A DNA stretch of 64,000 bases from Clostridium sp. UBA4548 (GCF_002387895.1 NZ_DGLI01000002.1:7829-71828), one strand, 5' to 3'; numbered from the stretch's first letter, positions 8,676 to 17,762 are shown. Numbers and translations: made by a program. Notes: a model not told the origin generated them from the letters alone.

Positions 8676-9083
8676 TTATATTTGTTGGGCAAGCTTTAAT
8701 CTAGCTAAAGATCTTAAAAGTGCTAGTTGTACCCTAGTTGAATCTAAATTTTTATCTTTTTCTTTCATTCTAGATTCTGCACGTTCCTTAGCCTTTTCTG
8801 CCCTTTTCTTGTCTATTTCTTCTGGCCACTCTGCTGAGTTACAAAGCAAAACTGCCTTATTATTGTTTACCTTAAACACACCATCGGATGTAAATGCAGT
8901 ATGTTGTTTTCCACTTACATCTTGAAAAGTTGTCACTGTAGGTACTAAAGTAGCTATCATAGGTGCATGATTTGGAAGAATTCCAAAATGCCCTTCACTT
9001 CCTTCACAATTTAAAGATACTACTTCTCCTATGAATAACTCTCTATCTGGCGTAATTATTGTAAGATGAAATTTGTTTTCCAT
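8676..9083 (-). CDS. atpC: ATP synthase epsilon subunit
   Basis: Central-stalk subunit of F1 that couples rotation and can inhibit ATP hydrolysis. The 135-residue protein has the N-terminal beta-sandwich (F-H-L-T-I-I-T-P-D-R-E-L-F-I-G-E-V; G-I-L-P-N-H-A-P-M-I-A-T-L) and a C-terminal helical hairpin (R-A-E-K-A-K-E-R-A-E-S-R). Last gene of the atpIBEFHAGDC operon, 41 nt after atpD, followed by a strong terminator. Confidence 0.97.
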   Translation of the reverse strand: MENKFHLTIITPDRELFIGEVVSLNCEGSEGHFGILPNHAPMIATLVPTVTTFQDVSGKQHTAFTSDGVFKVNNNKAVLLCNSAEWPEEIDKKRAEKAKERAESRMKEKDKNLDSTRVQLALLRSLARLKLAQQI

Positions 9084-9124
9084 AGTTTTTCACTTCCATT
9101 CCAATAATTATGAGCCATAGGCAT

Positions 9125-10519
9125 CTATTCACCCATTGTTTTTGCTCTTTCAATTACATCATCAATAGTGCCTGCAAATAAAAAGGCTGCTTCTGGCACA
9201 TCATCATGCTTGCCCTCAAGAATTTCTCTAAATCCTCTTATAGTTTCCTTTATAGGTACATATTTGCCTTTATATCCTGTGAATTGTTCTCCTACAGTAA
9301 ATGGTTGCGATAAAAATCTTTGCACCCTTCTTGCTCTACCAACAACAAGTTTATCTTCTTCTGAAAGTTCATCTACCCCTAATATTGCAATAATATCTTG
9401 AAGTTCTTTATACCTTTCAAGGATATGCTTAACTTTAGCCGCTACCTCATAATGCTCTTCTCCAACAATTCTAGGGTCTAGAACTCTTGATGAAGATTCT
9501 AATGGATCTACTGCTGGATATATACCAAGTTCAACAATAGATCTTGATAAAACTGTTGTAGCATCTAAGTGGGTAAAAGTAGTAGCTGGCGCTGGGTCAG
9601 TTAAGTCATCCGCTGGTACGTATACTGCTTGAACTGAAGTAATTGAGCCATTTTTAGTAGAGGTAATTCTCTCTTGTAAAGCTCCCATTTCAGTAGCAAG
9701 GGTTGGCTGATAACCAACAGCACTTGGTATTCTTCCAAGCAGTGCTGACACTTCTGAACCGGCCTGAGTAAATCTAAATATGTTATCTATGAATAAAAGC
9801 ACGTCCTGGCCTTTATCTCTAAAATACTCTGCCATAGTAAGTCCAGTTAAAGCTACTCTCATTCTAGCTCCTGGTGGTTCATTCATTTGTCCAAAGACTA
9901 AAGCTGTCTTTTCAATAACACCTGACTCCATCATTTCATTATAAAGGTCATTACCCTCTCTTGTTCTTTCTCCAACTCCTGTAAATACAGAAAGTCCTCC
10001 ATGTTCCCGTGCAATATTATTAATTAACTCTTGGATTAGTACAGTTTTTCCAACCCCTGCACCACCAAACAATCCTATCTTTCCACCACGTTGATATGGT
10101 GCAATCAAATCTATAACCTTTATTCCAGTTTCGAACATCTCTGGTTCTACTGACTGTTCTTCAAAGGTTGGAGCTGGTCTATGAATTGTATAGTACTCTT
10201 CTGCCTCAAGGGCTTCTTTCTCATCCATTGTATGTCCTAAAACATTAAAAAGTCTTCCTAGAACTTGTTGTCCTACTGGTACTTGTACTGGCTTCCCTGT
10301 ATCAACTGCCTTAACTCCTCTTTTTAATCCCTCTGTGCTTTCCATAGCTATTGTCCTAACTATATCATCACCTATATGTTGTTCAACTTCTGCAATTATA
10401 ACTTTGCCATCCATTTTAATTTCTATAGCATTGTAAATATTAGGAAGTGAATCTGTATCAAACTTTATATCTATTACTGGTCCTATTATTTGAACTACTT
10501 TTCCTATATGTTGTGACAT
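9125..10519 (-). CDS. atpD: ATP synthase beta subunit
   Basis: Catalytic F1 subunit. The 464-residue length is standard. Walker A G-G-A-G-V-G-K-T is at residues 152-159; the catalytic Glu region G-V-G-E-R-T-R-E-G follows; Walker B is D-V-L-L-F-I-D-N; and the DELSEED-type loop reads D-E-L-S-E-E-D near residue 380. All catalytic residues look intact. It lies 36 nt after atpG and 41 nt before atpC. Confidence 0.99.
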   Translation of the reverse strand: MSQHIGKVVQIIGPVIDIKFDTDSLPNIYNAIEIKMDGKVIIAEVEQHIGDDIVRTIAMESTEGLKRGVKAVDTGKPVQVPVGQQVLGRLFNVLGHTMDEKEALEAEEYYTIHRPAPTFEEQSVEPEMFETGIKVIDLIAPYQRGGKIGLFGGAGVGKTVLIQELINNIAREHGGLSVFTGVGERTREGNDLYNEMMESGVIEKTALVFGQMNEPPGARMRVALTGLTMAEYFRDKGQDVLLFIDNIFRFTQAGSEVSALLGRIPSAVGYQPTLATEMGALQERITSTKNGSITSVQAVYVPADDLTDPAPATTFTHLDATTVLSRSIVELGIYPAVDPLESSSRVLDPRIVGEEHYEVAAKVKHILERYKELQDIIAILGVDELSEEDKLVVGRARRVQRFLSQPFTVGEQFTGYKGKYVPIKETIRGFREILEGKHDDVPEAAFLFAGTIDDVIERAKTMGE

Positions 10520-10555
10520 TTTAACCCTCCAAATTATTTAGTGCCTTTTATGCCA

Positions 10556-11410
10556 CTATTTTTGTGCTTGAGCACCGCCCACTATTTCTGATATTTCTTG
10601 CGTAATAGCACTTTGTCTAATTCTGTTATACTTTAAATTTAGTTTACCAATTAGCTCATCGGCATTTTTAGTGGCACCTTCCATAGCTTCCATTCTGTAG
10701 CTTTGTTCTGATACCTTTGCATTAACCATTGCATTTAATACTAACGAATTTAAATAAGGTGCTATTAACTTATCTAGAAACTCTTCTTTATCTCCTTCAA
10801 TATCAAAATTACTTTCATAATTCCCACTTGAGGATTCTGAAACTAAAGGTAATAACTTCACTGACACCGGACCCTTTCTAAGTTGGTTTACAAACTTAGT
10901 ATAAACTAAGTGTACTTCTCCAACTTCGCCATTTGTGAACATATTTAGCCCATGTCTGCAAATTATGCTGGACTCTTTAACTGTTGGTACATCTGGAATT
11001 TCAACATATTCAGCCACAGTGTCATATCTATACTTTCTCAGTAGTGTTCTTCCTCTTTGTCCAATCATCATAACAATATAGTTTTCCTTATCAGTTCCAA
11101 TTATCTCATTGGTTTTAGACAAAACACTACTATTATAAGAACCACAAAGTCCCATATCTGAAGTTACTACGATAATTAGTTTTTTATTACTATTATTCCC
11201 TTTTATAAGTATATTTTCACTTGATAATGAAGGAACTACTTCATCCACAATTTCCTTATATGCATTGAAGTAGTTATTGTTTTCATTTAACCTTGCTCTA
11301 GCTTTCTTTAGTTTAGACGTGGCAACCAGACCCATGGCCTTTGTAATTTTCTTAGTATTTTGCACTGATTTAATTCTTCTTTTAATATTAACTAATCCTG
11401 TTGCTGCCAT
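10556..11410 (-). CDS. atpG: ATP synthase gamma subunit
   Basis: Rotor shaft subunit of F1. The frame is open six codons further, but AGGAGGTG lies 5 nt before the ATG at 11410, giving M-A-A-T-G-L and 284 residues, the usual length. N-terminal I-K-R-R-I-K-S-V-Q-N-T-K-K-I-T-K-A-M and C-terminal A-M-E-G-A-T-K-N-A-D-E-L-I plus N-R-I-R-Q-S-A-I-T-Q-E-I-S-E-I-V-G-G-A are the two coiled-coil signatures of the family. Confidence 0.98.
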   Translation of the reverse strand: MAATGLVNIKRRIKSVQNTKKITKAMGLVATSKLKKARARLNENNNYFNAYKEIVDEVVPSLSSENILIKGNNSNKKLIIVVTSDMGLCGSYNSSVLSKTNEIIGTDKENYIVMMIGQRGRTLLRKYRYDTVAEYVEIPDVPTVKESSIICRHGLNMFTNGEVGEVHLVYTKFVNQLRKGPVSVKLLPLVSESSSGNYESNFDIEGDKEEFLDKLIAPYLNSLVLNAMVNAKVSEQSYRMEAMEGATKNADELIGKLNLKYNRIRQSAITQEISEIVGGAQAQK

Positions 11411-11439
11411 GTTTCCCACCTCCTGCAAAACATAGTAGA

Positions 11440-12957
11440 TTAACTAAGTTCTGCTAAAAATATCTTTTTATATTCATCAATAGCCTCATTTAAATTTGCC
11501 TTTATTTCATCATCTAAAGCTTTTCTTTCATTGATAAGCTTTGTAATTTCTCTATAATGAGTATCTATATACTCTAAGAAACTCTTCTCAAAGCTTTTGA
11601 TTTTATTAACAGGTATATCCATTAAGAAATTATTAACTCCTGCATAAAGGATTACAATTTGCTTTTCTACGTCCATAGGAACATATTGATCTTGCTTTAA
11701 TATCTCTATTAATCTTTTTCCTTTTTCAAGTCTCTTAACCGTTTCCTTATCTAGGTCAGATCCGAACTGTGAAAAGTTTGCTAGTTCTCTATATTGAGCT
11801 AATTCTAATCTTAAAGTTGCTGCTACTTGTTTCATTGCTTTTATTTGAGCACTTCCTCCAACCCTTGAAACTGATATTCCCGCATTAACTGCTGGTCTTT
11901 GTCCTGAATAGAAAAGCTCAGCCTCTAAGAATATCTGTCCATCTGTAATGGAGATTACATTTGTTGGTATATAAGCTGTAACATCTCCTGCCAAAGTCTC
12001 TATAATTGGAAGGGCAGTAATGGATCCTCCTCCAAGTTTTTCTGAAAGCTTAGCAGCTCTTTCAAGTAGTCTTGAGTGTAAATAGAATACATCTCCAGGG
12101 TACGCTTCTCTTCCTGGTGGTCTTTTAAGAAGTAACGACATGGCTCTATAAGCTACTGCATGTTTTGATAAATCATCATAAATTATCAAAACATCTTTTC
12201 CCTGATGCATGAAGTACTCTCCCATACTACAACCAGCAAAAGGTGCTAAATATTGTAATGGTGCAGACTGAGAAGCAGTGGCTGCAACTACTATTGTATA
12301 GTCCATAGCACCCATTTCTCCTAGTGTATTAACAATATGAGCAACTGTAGACTGCTTTTGGCCTATAGCCACATAAATACAAACTACATCCTTACCCTTT
12401 TGATTTAATATAGCATCAATAGCCAGCGCTGTTTTACCAGTTTGTCTATCTCCTATAATAAGCTCCCTTTGTCCTTTTCCTATAGGTATCATAGAGTCAA
12501 TAGCTTTAATACCTGTTTGTAAAGGTTCCTTAACCGATTGTCTTTCAATAACACCTGGTGCTTCCACCTCTACAGGTCTGTATTTCTCTGTAATTATAGG
12601 ACCCTTGCCATCTACTGGCTGACCAAGAGAATCTACAACTCTACCAATAAGCTCTTCACCTACTGGAACTTCTACAACTCTACCAGTTCTCTTAACAATA
12701 TCCCCTTCTCTTATACCTTCCTCTGATCCTAGTAACACACAACCAACATTGTCTTGTTCTAAGTTTAGAGCAATACCATAAACTTCATTTGGGAATTCCA
12801 AAAGTTCTCCTTCTAGACAATCATCTAGTCCATAAACCCTTGCTATTCCATCCCCAATTTGAATAATAGTTCCTGAATCAATTGTATTTATATGGCTCTC
12901 ATATCTTTCAAGCTCTTTTTTTATAATAGATGTTATTTCACCTGGTTTAATGTGCAT
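11440..12957 (-). CDS. atpA: ATP synthase alpha subunit
   Basis: Non-catalytic nucleotide-binding F1 subunit, 505 residues, standard length. Walker A G-D-R-Q-T-G-K-T is at residues 169-176; Y-P-G-D-V-F-Y-L-H-S-R-L-L-E-R and A-G-I-S-V-S-R-V-G-G-S-A-Q are alpha-subunit signatures carrying the arginine finger. The N-terminus, which docks onto delta, is of ordinary length, which matters because the delta subunit here is enlarged. Thirty-eight nt separate it from atpH. Confidence 0.99.
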   Translation of the reverse strand: MHIKPGEITSIIKKELERYESHINTIDSGTIIQIGDGIARVYGLDDCLEGELLEFPNEVYGIALNLEQDNVGCVLLGSEEGIREGDIVKRTGRVVEVPVGEELIGRVVDSLGQPVDGKGPIITEKYRPVEVEAPGVIERQSVKEPLQTGIKAIDSMIPIGKGQRELIIGDRQTGKTALAIDAILNQKGKDVVCIYVAIGQKQSTVAHIVNTLGEMGAMDYTIVVAATASQSAPLQYLAPFAGCSMGEYFMHQGKDVLIIYDDLSKHAVAYRAMSLLLKRPPGREAYPGDVFYLHSRLLERAAKLSEKLGGGSITALPIIETLAGDVTAYIPTNVISITDGQIFLEAELFYSGQRPAVNAGISVSRVGGSAQIKAMKQVAATLRLELAQYRELANFSQFGSDLDKETVKRLEKGKRLIEILKQDQYVPMDVEKQIVILYAGVNNFLMDIPVNKIKSFEKSFLEYIDTHYREITKLINERKALDDEIKANLNEAIDEYKKIFLAELS

Positions 12958-12995
12958 AATTTCACCTCTACTCCTATAACTTGCTCACAAATTTA

Positions 12996-14033
12996 TTAGG
13001 ACATTGTTCTTCTTATAGTTATTAGCTTTCCCTTAACTGTACCATCAGTAATATCATCACCAATTCTTACATAAACTCCACCTATCAAACTCTTATCTAT
13101 TTTTTCAGTAATTACAATTCTTCTTCTGTAAAAATCTTCCAAACAGTCTTTTAAGTTGTTTTTTTGTTCTTCTGTTAAAGGAATCACTGTTTTTATTTCC
13201 GCACTTAATATCTTATTAAAGTTATCTGGTCCTTTAAATCCTTCATGGAATTTCCCTAAATCCTCACTGTTAGTTAGTTCCTCTAAAAAATCCCCTTCAA
13301 TTACATCGTTGCCCACTATAACCTTAACACCACTTATAATTGAAGCATCAAAAATCTGCTTTATAACTATGTCTCTGCTATAAAATTTCCCAAGCTTCAA
13401 TCTTAATACTTCTATTTTCTCCTGCGAAAGAGGACTAGAAGTTATAACTTCTGCTACCAATTCTTTATTTAATTCATTAAAGTTATATCTGGATCTTTGA
13501 TTGTTTTCCACTAAATCCTTCATATCTTTTAACTTATTTTTTACTGAACCATCTATAACATCACTACCTACCATGACAATTATTCCACCTATGATAGATT
13601 TATCTATTTCTTCTTCAAGAATAATTTCTTTTCTATAGGTTTTTTCTAATTTTTCCTGTAGAGCTTCTTTTTGAAGTGATGTTAGAGGTACTACAGTTTT
13701 AACCTTAGCTAACACTCTATTAGTACGTTCTAAATGAATTAATTTAAATTGATTATATTTTTCTTTTAGATAAAGTATCCTCTCTTTTTCAATAAGCAAA
13801 AGAAGAAAATTCAATATTTCTTCAGAAATCTTTCCTTCATAAATCTCTTTGAAAATTCTTTTCTTAGCTGATTTGCTTATTTGAGGATGCTTTGTAATCT
13901 TAATAAGGCCTTCATTATTTGTTATTTCTTCAACTATAGTTTCCAATTCTTCTAGGACCTGTTCTATGTTGCCTTTTTCACTACAAGCATCATAAAGAGC
14001 AAGTGCGTATCTTCTATCTAAAAACTCATACAT
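12996..14033 (-). CDS. atpH: ATP synthase delta subunit with triplicated C-terminal domain
   Basis: Peripheral-stalk subunit joining the b subunits to the F1 crown. A normal delta/OSCP is about 180 residues; this one has 345. The N-terminal helical bundle (1-105) is ordinary. The C-terminal domain then appears three times in tandem: about 107-175, 192-260 and 276-340. Each copy has the pattern P-L-T/S...L...F/Y-x-R/K...I-D-x-S-I/L-I-x-G-V-x-V-x-V/I-G-x-D-x-x-x-G. Short charged linkers (about 15 residues) join them. The copies differ strongly, so this is an old in-frame duplication, not an assembly artefact of identical repeats. The gene lies normally between atpF (3 nt away) and atpA. Confidence 0.95.
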   Translation of the reverse strand: MYEFLDRRYALALYDACSEKGNIEQVLEELETIVEEITNNEGLIKITKHPQISKSAKKRIFKEIYEGKISEEILNFLLLLIEKERILYLKEKYNQFKLIHLERTNRVLAKVKTVVPLTSLQKEALQEKLEKTYRKEIILEEEIDKSIIGGIIVMVGSDVIDGSVKNKLKDMKDLVENNQRSRYNFNELNKELVAEVITSSPLSQEKIEVLRLKLGKFYSRDIVIKQIFDASIISGVKVIVGNDVIEGDFLEELTNSEDLGKFHEGFKGPDNFNKILSAEIKTVIPLTEEQKNNLKDCLEDFYRRRIVITEKIDKSLIGGVYVRIGDDITDGTVKGKLITIRRTMS

Positions 14034-14036
14034 GGT

Positions 14037-14516
14037 TTAACTACCTACCTTAGTAATAAAATCATCAATTAATCGTTTATGTTCTTCCTCATCAATTTCC
14101 TTTTCCAATGCTTTTTCAGCGAACTTCATAGATAAGTTAATTATTTGTGATTTTATTTCTTTTTCTGCTTTTTGTTTTTCTCTTTCTGCTTCTACTACAG
14201 CTCTTTCGTGGATAAGTGTAGCTTCCTTTGTAGCATCTTCTATAGTTTCTGAATAAACTTTGTCTGCCTTAGTTTTATAAGCTTCAACAAGCTTTACTCC
14301 ATCTTCCTTATATCTTCTTATATTTTCTTCATGTTCCTTTTTAAGCTGCTCAGCCCTAGCCTCTTCATCTCTAGCCTTTTTAAATGCTTCTTCAACTTCC
14401 GCTTTTCTGTCATTAATTACTCCAAGGGTTTTTTTGAACACAAATTTCTTAAGTATAAAATAGAATATAAAAAAGTTAATGGTTGATGCAATTATTATAC
14501 TTCCATGTATATCCAT
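14037..14516 (-). CDS. atpF: ATP synthase b subunit
   Basis: Peripheral-stalk subunit. The 159-residue protein has an N-terminal membrane segment (about 5-25), then a long charged coiled coil (about 30-140: K-A-E-V-E-E-A-F-K-K-A-R-D-E-E-A-R-A-E), and a C-terminal delta-binding end. The length is normal, so the enlarged delta is not matched by a longer b. Its stop is 3 nt from the atpH start, suggesting coupled translation. An approximately 100-nt gap with a GC-rich inverted repeat separates it from atpE. Confidence 0.97.
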   Translation of the reverse strand: MDIHGSIIIASTINFFIFYFILKKFVFKKTLGVINDRKAEVEEAFKKARDEEARAEQLKKEHEENIRRYKEDGVKLVEAYKTKADKVYSETIEDATKEATLIHERAVVEAEREKQKAEKEIKSQIINLSMKFAEKALEKEIDEEEHKRLIDDFITKVGS

Positions 14517-14529
14517 TATATAAAATCCT

Positions 14530-14568
14530 GGCTTAAAGCACCTTAAGGCTATCCAATAAGCCAGGATT
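14530..14568 (-). other. Intercistronic hairpin between atpE and atpF
   Basis: Inverted repeat AATCCTGGCTTA / TAAGCCAGGATT (near 14523-14534 and 14557-14568) with a 22-nt loop that itself can pair. There is no T-run. It may act as an mRNA-stabilising or processing hairpin below the highly expressed atpE cistron, a common arrangement in atp operons. Confidence 0.55.
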
Positions 14569-14616
14569 TACACCTACCCTTCTTTAAAAAATTTGATACA
14601 GTCTAATAAATTATTA

Positions 14617-14865
14617 TTAGCCTTTTACTCCCATAAGGATTAGTAATAAACCTAATAGGAAACCATAAATTGCAGTCGCTTCTGATAATGCTCCCCCGAT
14701 AATTAGTGCAGTCATTATTTTACTGCTAGCATCAGGTTGTTTTGCAATACTCTCTACAGCCTTAGCTGTAGCATTTCCTGTTCCAATACCTCCACCTATT
14801 ACTGCAAGAGCTGCTATTCCTGCTCCAATTGCTGACATTCCTGCTATAAAAGCTGCTGATTCCAT
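14617..14865 (-). CDS. atpE: ATP synthase c subunit
   Basis: Proteolipid of the rotating membrane ring, 82 residues, two membrane helices. The ion-carrying acidic residue is Glu62 in helix 2 (S-E-A-T-A-I-Y). The Na+-type signature of clostridial and Ilyobacter rings (Gln in helix 1 and Glu-Ser in helix 2) is absent: helix 1 has G-I-G-T-G with Thr29, and Glu62 is followed by Ala63. This points to proton coupling, though Thr64 and Tyr67 are kept. Polar loop A-K-Q-P-D-A is of the family form (R/K-Q-P). The start has an AGGAGG site. Confidence 0.97.
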   Translation of the reverse strand: MESAAFIAGMSAIGAGIAALAVIGGGIGTGNATAKAVESIAKQPDASSKIMTALIIGGALSEATAIYGFLLGLLLILMGVKG

Positions 14866-15049
14866 AATAAAAATCCTCCTTAAATTTCATCAAATATATT
14901 ACTAAATGTTTTTCTTTGTACCTTAAGCACATTTTTATACTAGTTCATTCTTTTTTAAGTAACTAACTATTTTAACAAGTTCTGTGAAAACATATATAAT
15001 TCTTACCTAACTCTATTTTTACCAGAAACTAATTAATTACTTAATAATT

Positions 15050-15730
15050 TTAATGCTCTGAAATTATTTTGATATTTATCATTGTTAACATAACAAATAT
15101 CACCATTTGAATAGTTCCATCAAATACATCAAAGTAAAAATGGAATGGCACTGGAATTCCTAATGTGGTAATGAAGCTAATTCCATGAAGCGCTTCATAA
15201 AGGAGTTCCATGATAATAGTTGCTGCAAAAATATTACCAAACAATCTCAGACTAAGTGATATTGGTAACATAATTCTCTCCATTATGTTTATGGGAAGTA
15301 AAATTGCAACTGGTGAAGCATATCCTTTGAAATACCCCAAGAGACCAAGTTTTTTAATGGTGTATCCCTGGATTATTAAAAATGTAGTAAAAGATAATCC
15401 TAAAGTTACACTAAAATCTGAAGTTGGCGGCTTAATTCCAAAGAGCCCAACCATATTTAATATAAAAAGATAAATTCCTAGTGAACCAATATAGGGAACA
15501 AAGCTTCTCTTTCCTTCCCCCATATTTTCATCTACAGTTTTAGTTAAAAACTCAACAAGTATTTCCACTATACTTTGAACTTTTCCCGGAATCCTCTTAA
15601 TACTTTGGCTATAAATTAAGGATAATATTAAAGCTATTAATATTACTACCCATTGAATTATAAGACTATCAGTTATATAAAAAGGAAAACCAAATAAATT
15701 CAAGACATATCTTGGCAATACTTCTTCCAT
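15050..15730 (-). CDS. atpB: ATP synthase a subunit
   Basis: Membrane stator subunit forming the ion half-channels. The essential Arg is in S-L-R-L-F-G-N (about residue 162 from the first possible start). Five or six hydrophobic segments are visible, including G-K-V-Q-S-I-V-E near residue 55. The frame opens at an ATG at 15748 that overlaps atpI, but AGGAAGTG ends 5 nt before the ATG at 15730, which I use (226 residues). It follows atpI with 4 nt between. Confidence 0.97.
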   Translation of the reverse strand: MEEVLPRYVLNLFGFPFYITDSLIIQWVVILIALILSLIYSQSIKRIPGKVQSIVEILVEFLTKTVDENMGEGKRSFVPYIGSLGIYLFILNMVGLFGIKPPTSDFSVTLGLSFTTFLIIQGYTIKKLGLLGYFKGYASPVAILLPINIMERIMLPISLSLRLFGNIFAATIIMELLYEALHGISFITTLGIPVPFHFYFDVFDGTIQMVIFVMLTMINIKIISEH

Positions 15731-15734
15731 ATAA

Positions 15735-16109
15735 TCACTTCCTTTCATTAGACTTTAGATTTAACCCATAGAGTACCATTGATATTAATTGTGAAGTATA
15801 TCCTATTATGTATATTATGAAGTTTAGATCACTTTTAGTAATAATTATAATTCCTGTTATACTCACAAGTAAGGTTCTGAATAAGGTGCCAAATAAAATA
15901 AACATTCTTTTTCCTGGATTATATTTTGTTAATAGATAATTCGTTACTAAAGAATTAATACTTAAATTAATATAGGCGAAAAAAATTCCTAAGAAAAAAA
16001 ACATTGCTGAAATTCCATAAAAAATATAACCCACGGTAATAAATATTAAACATAAGATTAAGTCGTAAGTAGCTATTTTCTTTAAAAGCACTTTATTTAA
16101 TTCATTCAC
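15735..16109 (-). CDS. atpI: ATP synthase subunit I-like membrane protein
   Basis: First gene of the atp operon, 124 residues with four hydrophobic segments in two pairs, as expected for AtpI, which helps assemble the c-ring. Starts at a GTG (16109) with AGAGGAG 8 nt upstream; an ATG nearby is in another frame. AtpI sequences are poorly conserved, so the name rests on size, topology and position before atpB. Confidence 0.85.
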   Translation of the reverse strand: MNELNKVLLKKIATYDLILCLIFITVGYIFYGISAMFFFLGIFFAYINLSINSLVTNYLLTKYNPGKRMFILFGTLFRTLLVSITGIIIITKSDLNFIIYIIGYTSQLISMVLYGLNLKSNERK

Positions 16110-16653
16110 CTTTGTTCTCCTCTATTTTAAAACTAATTAAGATTATATAATTATAAATAGTTTATTAAAACCCCATTAAACCTTTAAATTCCCCTATTTT
16201 GTTTAATATTATTCATTTACATGAAATTAGTCTGGATTTAATCTGAATATCAGCATTTATCATCACTTCTCATTACTCTTAGATAATCTTCTTAAAAATT
16301 ATTCAATTTTTTATTTACCACAATTAGTTTTATAATTTATTTAAGTTTTTATGAATAATACAACTGAATATTATTCATAAAAACCTGTTTATCACTGTAT
16401 ATTTCTCGTATAAAGACTCACGGAATATATTTTTATTCCTTTTTGTGAATATTTTATTAATTTACAATGCAAACTATTATGTTAATTGCAATTTTATTTT
16501 ATTGTAATTTCATTATTCCCTCTATTTAATAACGTTTACAGGGAATTTACGCACTTATACGCTATTATGTAGATATTTTTACTATATTCTCTTTATAATA
16601 TTCTGCATATTTCACACTATTTCTTCAATTATGCGTCCTAATAAAATAAAAAA
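16110..16653. other. Long spacer upstream of the atp operon
   Basis: About 540 bases with no supportable ORF. It lies between the terminator of the GlcNAc-1-P transferase gene and atpI and must hold the atp promoter. Very AT-rich. Its one striking feature is the perfect inverted repeat at 16345-16384. I could not assign -35/-10 hexamers with confidence. Confidence 0.5.
16345..16384. repeat. Perfect 16-bp inverted repeat upstream of atpI
   Basis: GTTTTTATGAATAATA pairs with TATTATTCATAAAAAC across the 8-nt loop CAACTGAA. No T-run follows on either strand. It is about 235 nt upstream of atpI. Possible roles are an operator or an RNA hairpin in a long leader. Confidence 0.7.
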
Positions 16654-16688
16654 ACTAACAAGTAACTTCATTAGTTATACTTGTTAGT
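16654..16688 (-). terminator. Terminator after the GlcNAc-1-P transferase gene
   Basis: Stem ACTAACAAGTA(A)C / GT(T)ATACTTGTTAGT, loop TTCATTA; on the minus strand a run of seven T follows. Just downstream of the gene ending at 16703. Confidence 0.9.
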
Positions 16689-16702
16689 TTGTATTTTACT
16701 AA

Positions 16703-17734
16703 TTACTCTTTATTTCCCTTTTTAAACATATTACACTTCCAAGCGATTAAAAATATAATTAATGCCACTAGTGCAAATAAAAAATATGCCTTTCTACTAC
16801 TTAACTGCATAGCTATTACTGCAAGGGCCCCTAAACAAGCTCCAATTAAGTACATAATCAAAACTGCTTGTCTTTGTGTAAGTCCCAAGCTCAACAATCT
16901 ATGGTGAAGATGACCTTTATCACCCTCCATAATTGGTTTCTTATTTATCACCCTTCTAATCATAGCAAACAACGTATCATATATCGGTAATCCTAGTGCT
17001 AATAAAGGCACAGCAATAACTAAGGAAGTAGCTGACTTTATAGAGCCATCAATAGATATTGCAGCCAGCAAAAAACCTAGTAATTGAGATCCTGTATCAC
17101 CCATAAAAATACTAGCTGGATTAAAGTTATATGGCAAGAACCCAAGTATAGCTCCACTTATAATAGTTGTGAGAAGTATAGTATTATGTCTTCCATTAAT
17201 TATTGCTACAACTAACATAGTGATAGATGCTATAAACGCTATTCCAGCTGCAAGCCCATCTAATCCATCTATTAAATTAAAGGCATTTGTAATTCCAATA
17301 ACCCAAAGAATAGTAATGGGAATGCTAAAATAAAATAAATTTATATATGGGTAAATATTATGAAAAGGATTAGTTACTAATCTTATGGTTATTCCAGATA
17401 AAATTAAGCATATGGATGCTAGTATTTGAATTAGAAGCTTGTACTTGGGCGCTAAACACTTTATATCATCGATAATTCCCCCAATTACTATTATAGTACA
17501 TCCAATTATTAATCCATAATTAAAGCTATGAAACTTGTTAACATTCAATAATGCTACTATTACAAAACTAATGTATATGCTCAAACCACCCATCCTAGGA
17601 ATTGGAATGCTATGTACCCTTCTATCATCTTTCGGTACATCTATAGCATTAACCTTATAAGCTAGCTTGATTACTAGGGGTGTAATACAAAACGAAACAA
17701 CTAGCGCAATTGAAAATATGATTATTTTACTCAT
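16703..17734 (-). CDS. UDP-GlcNAc:undecaprenyl-phosphate GlcNAc-1-P transferase (WecA/TagO type)
   Basis: MraY-family integral membrane enzyme that starts lipid-linked wall polymer or teichoic acid synthesis by moving GlcNAc-1-P to undecaprenyl phosphate. About 343 residues, roughly ten membrane segments. Visible motifs: V-P-K-D-D-R-R-V-H-S-I-P-I-P-R-M-G-G (acceptor loop), G-G-I-I-D-D (metal-binding DD), N-A-F-N-L-I-D-G-L-D-G-L-A-A-G (catalytic Asp), F-M-G-D-T-G-S, and the C-terminal H-L-H-H-R-L-L. I use the ATG at 17734, because the upstream ATG is inside the ribosome binding site. Sits between the dCMP deaminase gene and the atp operon. Exact polymer unknown. Confidence 0.93.
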   Translation of the reverse strand: MSKIIIFSIALVVSFCITPLVIKLAYKVNAIDVPKDDRRVHSIPIPRMGGLSIYISFVIVALLNVNKFHSFNYGLIIGCTIIVIGGIIDDIKCLAPKYKLLIQILASICLILSGITIRLVTNPFHNIYPYINLFYFSIPITILWVIGITNAFNLIDGLDGLAAGIAFIASITMLVVAIINGRHNTILLTTIISGAILGFLPYNFNPASIFMGDTGSQLLGFLLAAISIDGSIKSATSLVIAVPLLALGLPIYDTLFAMIRRVINKKPIMEGDKGHLHHRLLSLGLTQRQAVLIMYLIGACLGALAVIAMQLSSRKAYFLFALVALIIFLIAWKCNMFKKGNKE

Positions 17735-17762
17735 AAAAACCATCCTAATAATTTATTTGTTT

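Noticed and set aside
12996..14033. atpH as a fusion of atpH with a neighbouring gene or an assembly error
   Set aside because: The extra segments match the delta C-terminal domain itself and differ strongly from one another, and atpF and atpA are complete on both sides.
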